Below are positions 61,558 through 64,000 of a stretch of 64,000 nt of DNA, piece after piece. A model generated the notes under the pieces. It was not told the origin of the DNA and searched no databases. It was given only the letters and a program-made list of their open reading frames with translations. A program made the translations under genes and the position numbers. The stretch's first letter is position 1. Every line of letters begins with the position of its first letter. Origin of the DNA: Clostridia bacterium (GTDB lineage Bacteria > Bacillota > Clostridia > Lachnospirales > Anaerotignaceae); contig CAJTDC010000004.1 of the NCBI GenBank assembly GCA_910575055.1, positions 62,001-126,000 of the forward strand. The letters run 5' to 3'.

Positions 61558-61978
61558 TCAAATCTGGCTGAAATGTATTTGTACTGTTATTTTTTGTTGT
61601 CTGCTGTGTTTGTGCATTGTCTTGTGTTTGTTGTTGTGTTTGTGTGTCTTGCTGTATTTGTTCATTTTCTTGCGTTTGTTGTGACTGTGTTGTTTTTTGT
61701 TCAAATACAGTAAGTGCTTTTTGTTTCCACTGTTGTATTGTTCCTAAAGGCATTTCATAGGCAATCGCTTCTTTTAAACTTTCTGTAATAGTATTTGCTG
61801 TATTCGTATCAAAAAGAGAAAGTACAACCGCTGCTCCTACAAGCATCATTGTGACATAAATGCGAAATAAAAAAAACTGTTTGCCTGGTGTTGGAGGACT
61901 TTTTTTTCTGTTGATTGCCCTTCCCTGTCTTGCCTGTTTTATCATTTCTTGCCTCATACGTATTTTTTGTTCGTCCAT
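61532..61978 (-). CDS. Membrane-anchor part of SpoIVFA (first reading frame)
   Basis: The 148-residue protein has a cytoplasmic basic N-terminus (MDEQKIRMRQEMIKQARQGR), one transmembrane helix (about 35-56) and an extracytoplasmic linker very rich in Gln and Thr (about 97-140). It stops just where the M23-domain frame begins. This equals the N-terminal half of a SpoIVFA protein. The ATG at 61978 follows AGGAGG by seven bases. The longer frame to 62068 is spurious. It lies 53 bases downstream of a terminator that follows the tolC-like gene, so a promoter may lie in between. Confidence 0.8.
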   Translation of the reverse strand: MDEQKIRMRQEMIKQARQGRAINRKKSPPTPGKQFFLFRIYVTMMLVGAAVVLSLFDTNTANTITESLKEAIAYEMPLGTIQQWKQKALTVFEQKTTQSQQTQENEQIQQDTQTQQQTQDNAQTQQTTKNNSTNTFQPDLSENSGKIP

Positions 61979-62030
61979 AGTTCGTCCTCCTTTCTTAAAA
62001 CAATATATGCACAATATAAAAATATAGAAC

Positions 62031-62056
62031 AAAAAAAGTGCCGATTTATTCGACAC
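62031..62056 (-). terminator. Terminator after the TolC-like gene
   Basis: On the minus strand, arms GTGTCGA and TCGGCAC pair with one G-U and are followed by seven U (62031-62037). Confidence 0.75.
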
Positions 62057-62064
62057 TTTTATTA

Positions 62065-63183
62065 TCACAACAAATAAGAATTTTCAAATTGTTCTATCAA
62101 AAGCATATGCTCATATATTTGTGATATGATTTCACTTTCTTTTTCTGCTACACTTTGTTCCGCTTTTAGCACATCTAATTCTGTATTTTGTTGTAACTCA
62201 TATTTTTTTTGTGTAATCGTTAACTGTTGTTTTAATGTTTCCAATTCTAATAAATTATTTTGATAATTTGTTTCCAATTTTATAATACTGTCATAGCAAC
62301 TTTCTATTTTTGTTTTTAAATTCGCTTTTTCATCAGATAGCGACAGCTCTGCTTTTGCTACACTATTATCTGCTTCTTCATCTGCTGTTACAGTATCTGG
62401 TACACTACTATGTGTAAATTTTGCTTCTGCTGTCACAGTATCTAAATTGATTTGTTTTTGTTTGATATTAGGGTCTGTATTGATTTTACTTTTAATATAT
62501 GTTTCTAAAGACAACTCCATTTCTAATGGCTCATACACTGGTTCTAATATCAGCTGGTAATTTTTATCAACATCTACATCTATCAATTTAGCTAATGACT
62601 GATAAGCAGTTTGTACATTCATTTGCTGCTGTTGTACATTTTCTAATGCTTTTTGATAGTTTAACAACTGACTTTGAAGTTCCTGCTCTGAAATCAATCC
62701 TAATTTTGATTTTGTTTTTGTAATAAGTAATTCTTTTTCTGTATTTTGAATACTCTTTTCCAGTAGCACAATTTCTCTTTCTTTATTTATAATATCTATA
62801 TAAACCTGTTTTAATGAAAATTTGACATTTTCCTCTGTTACTTCTCTACTTAGTTTAGAACTCGCATAGTCTGCATTTTGTTTGATATACTGCAAAAGCT
62901 GTTGAAATGTATGACCATTTGCAATATTATTTTCTTCATCTTCTAATTTCTGTTCACTGATATTCAAATCCATATTGTTGTTTTTTAATGTTGTGCTGCG
63001 AGTCAATGCTTTTTGTGTTGCTTCTTCCAGTGTTAACTCTATAGCATTTTGTTTTTGAGGTGTTTCCAGCACTGTTATAAAGTCTAATGTATGTGTTTGC
63101 TGTGCAAAAACAGTTGCTGTATTTATTGTAACTGCCATTACAAGCATCATTACAATACATCTTTTATTCATACTTTTTTTCAT
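62065..63183 (-). CDS. TolC-family-like coiled-coil secreted protein
   Basis: The 372-residue protein has a signal peptide (about 5-28, ending VFAQQ). Two long alpha-helical coiled-coil halves follow, with the repeat features of the outer-membrane efflux family: IELTLEEATQKALTRSTTLKN, LKQVYIDIINKEREIVLLEKS and AYQSLAKLIDVDVDKNYQL, then the second repeat (LETYIKSKINTDPNIKQKQI, LETLKQQLTITQKKYELQQ). No beta-barrel strands are obvious. Proteins of this kind occur in clostridia with unknown roles. Its ATG overlaps the histidine-kinase stop in an ATGA, so translation is coupled. Confidence 0.78.
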   Translation of the reverse strand: MKKSMNKRCIVMMLVMAVTINTATVFAQQTHTLDFITVLETPQKQNAIELTLEEATQKALTRSTTLKNNNMDLNISEQKLEDEENNIANGHTFQQLLQYIKQNADYASSKLSREVTEENVKFSLKQVYIDIINKEREIVLLEKSIQNTEKELLITKTKSKLGLISEQELQSQLLNYQKALENVQQQQMNVQTAYQSLAKLIDVDVDKNYQLILEPVYEPLEMELSLETYIKSKINTDPNIKQKQINLDTVTAEAKFTHSSVPDTVTADEEADNSVAKAELSLSDEKANLKTKIESCYDSIIKLETNYQNNLLELETLKQQLTITQKKYELQQNTELDVLKAEQSVAEKESEIISQIYEHMLLIEQFENSYLL

Positions 63184-64000
63184 TCCTTCCCTTTCTCATT
63201 TTTCTTTTTTTGCAAAGGAAACGCATTGTAAAATATAGTACCTTTTCCCAATTCACTTTTTACTGAAATTTTTCCATCATTCCCTTTTGCTATCCATTTG
63301 GCTATAGAAAGTCCTAGCCCTGTGCCGGGTATTTCTTTATTTCTAGATTTATCCGCTCTATAAAAACGGTCAAATATTCTTGTCACATCTTCTTGTGCCA
63401 TACCTACACCATCATCTTCTACATCAACACAACCATATTCATTTTTTTTATAAATATGAAATGTAATGGTATTATTGGGTTTGGTATATTTTAAAGCATT
63501 TTCACAATGTATCCACAACAACTGCTTTATCATACTACTATCTGCATAAATTTCAATTTCTTCTTTCTCATTTATCACAATATTTCTTTTTTCTTCTGTA
63601 GTAATATCAATTTCTTTTACAATTTCTTTTACCAATTCATTTAAACTAAACTGCTCTTTTTGTACTGTAATTCTATTTTGTTCACTCTTTGCTAAAAAGA
63701 GTAATTTTTTAATGAGCTGGCTCATATGTTCCGTTTCTGCTAATATAGATTGTATAGACTCCTCCAATACTGTGGGGTCACTTTTTCCCCAACGGTTAAT
63801 TAAATTAGCATAGCCTTGTATTACTGAAATAGGTGTTCTCAGTTCGTGAGAAGCGTCTGATATAAACTGATTTTGTTTTTGAAAAGAATTTTCTAATCGT
63901 GAAATCATAGAATTAAATGTTTCTGCCAATTCTTTCATTTCATCATCTGGTCCGCTTGTATCTATTCTTTGACTTAAATCTTCTATACTAATACGTTCTG
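63180..64000 (-). CDS. Sensor histidine kinase (N-terminus outside window)
   Basis: The frame is open to base 64000, so the sensor part is missing and 272 residues are visible. A HAMP segment (ISIEDLSQRIDTSGPDDEMKE) is followed by HisKA with the phosphorylated His in ISDASHELRTPISV and the ATPase domain: N-box WIHCENALKYTK, G1 DVEDDGVGM, F-box DRFYRADKSR, and G2 GTGLGLSIAKWI. It should signal to an upstream response regulator outside the window. It is coupled to the TolC-like gene by an ATGA overlap. Confidence 0.93.
   Translation of the reverse strand, partial: ERISIEDLSQRIDTSGPDDEMKELAETFNSMISRLENSFQKQNQFISDASHELRTPISVIQGYANLINRWGKSDPTVLEESIQSILAETEHMSQLIKKLLFLAKSEQNRITVQKEQFSLNELVKEIVKEIDITTEEKRNIVINEKEEIEIYADSSMIKQLLWIHCENALKYTKPNNTITFHIYKKNEYGCVDVEDDGVGMAQEDVTRIFDRFYRADKSRNKEIPGTGLGLSIAKWIAKGNDGKISVKSELGKGTIFYNAFPLQKKKNEKGKE

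Overview
This is a contiguous piece of the chromosome of an AT-rich, anaerobic, endospore-forming Firmicute, most likely a member of the Clostridia. I do not name a species. The evidence for sporulation is a SpoIID-type protein, a SpoIVFA/SpoIVFB pair and a small acid-soluble spore protein. A pyruvate:ferredoxin oxidoreductase and an ntp-type (V/A) rotary ATPase point to anaerobic energy metabolism. Shine-Dalgarno sequences are strong (AGGAGG-like, GAGGTG). Regulation relies heavily on cis-acting RNA: two T-boxes (Phe, Trp), a preQ1-I riboswitch and a lysine riboswitch.

Layout. 0-2.6 kb: SpoIID-like protein (5' end outside the window) and queA. 2.6-6.5 kb: pheS-pheT behind a Phe T-box. 6.6-7.5 kb: two tandem zinc-ribbon/tail-anchor proteins with near-identical promoters. 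7.5-9.0 kb: repeat copy A and an S41-type secreted protease. 9.2-10.9 kb: DEAD-box RNA helicase behind a strong leader hairpin. 10.9-15.7 kb, minus strand: Rpn-family nuclease, kptA, queT (preQ1 riboswitch), a RibD/DHFR-like reductase, an unknown protein and rtcB. 15.8-18.4 kb: trpS (Trp T-box) divergent from a DAHP synthase. 18.4-22.2 kb: SUKH immunity protein, CbxX-like AAA+ ATPase, GHL10 lipoprotein. 22.3-23.6 kb: an aroE-aroK fusion. 23.7-32.4 kb, minus strand: brnQ, the pyruvate oxidoreductase, a stalk-domain protein and aspS. 32.7-39.9 kb, plus strand: cytidylate-kinase-like protein, trkA-trkH, and a MacAB-like efflux operon. 40-42.4 kb: repeat copy C, a membrane GGDEF protein and a decayed Rpn gene.

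42.5-51.0 kb, minus strand: a complete nine-gene ATPase operon in the order F-I-K-E-C-G-A-B-D, with sodium ligands visible in subunit K. 51.5-54.0 kb, minus strand: Nudix hydrolase, hslO, methyltransferase and an SspF-like spore protein. 54.1-57.5 kb, plus strand: lysine riboswitch, asd, dapA, repeat copy B, dapB. 57.5-60.2 kb: a small accessory island of three unknown membrane or secreted proteins beside a BlaI-family repressor. 60.2-64 kb, minus strand: spoIVFB, a two-frame spoIVFA, a TolC-like protein and a sensor histidine kinase that runs off the window.

The metabolic genes share a theme. DAHP synthase and AroE-AroK feed aromatic amino acid synthesis, and the Phe and Trp T-boxes adjust the matching tRNA synthetases. 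The lysine riboswitch controls asd-dapA-dapB. queA and queT both serve queuosine. rtcB and kptA suggest RNA repair.

The points most worth a second look are: the split spoIVFA with a CCC-TAG overlap; a MITE-like repeat inserted into the dapA terminator with a 23-base flanking duplication; a SUKH immunity gene also flanked by copies of a terminator arm; the BlaI island with repeated TATACTAT boxes; and the habit of placing terminator hairpins immediately before start codons (queA, kptA, rtcB, dapB, the helicase). I found no rRNA, tRNA, CRISPR array, prophage or complete insertion sequence.
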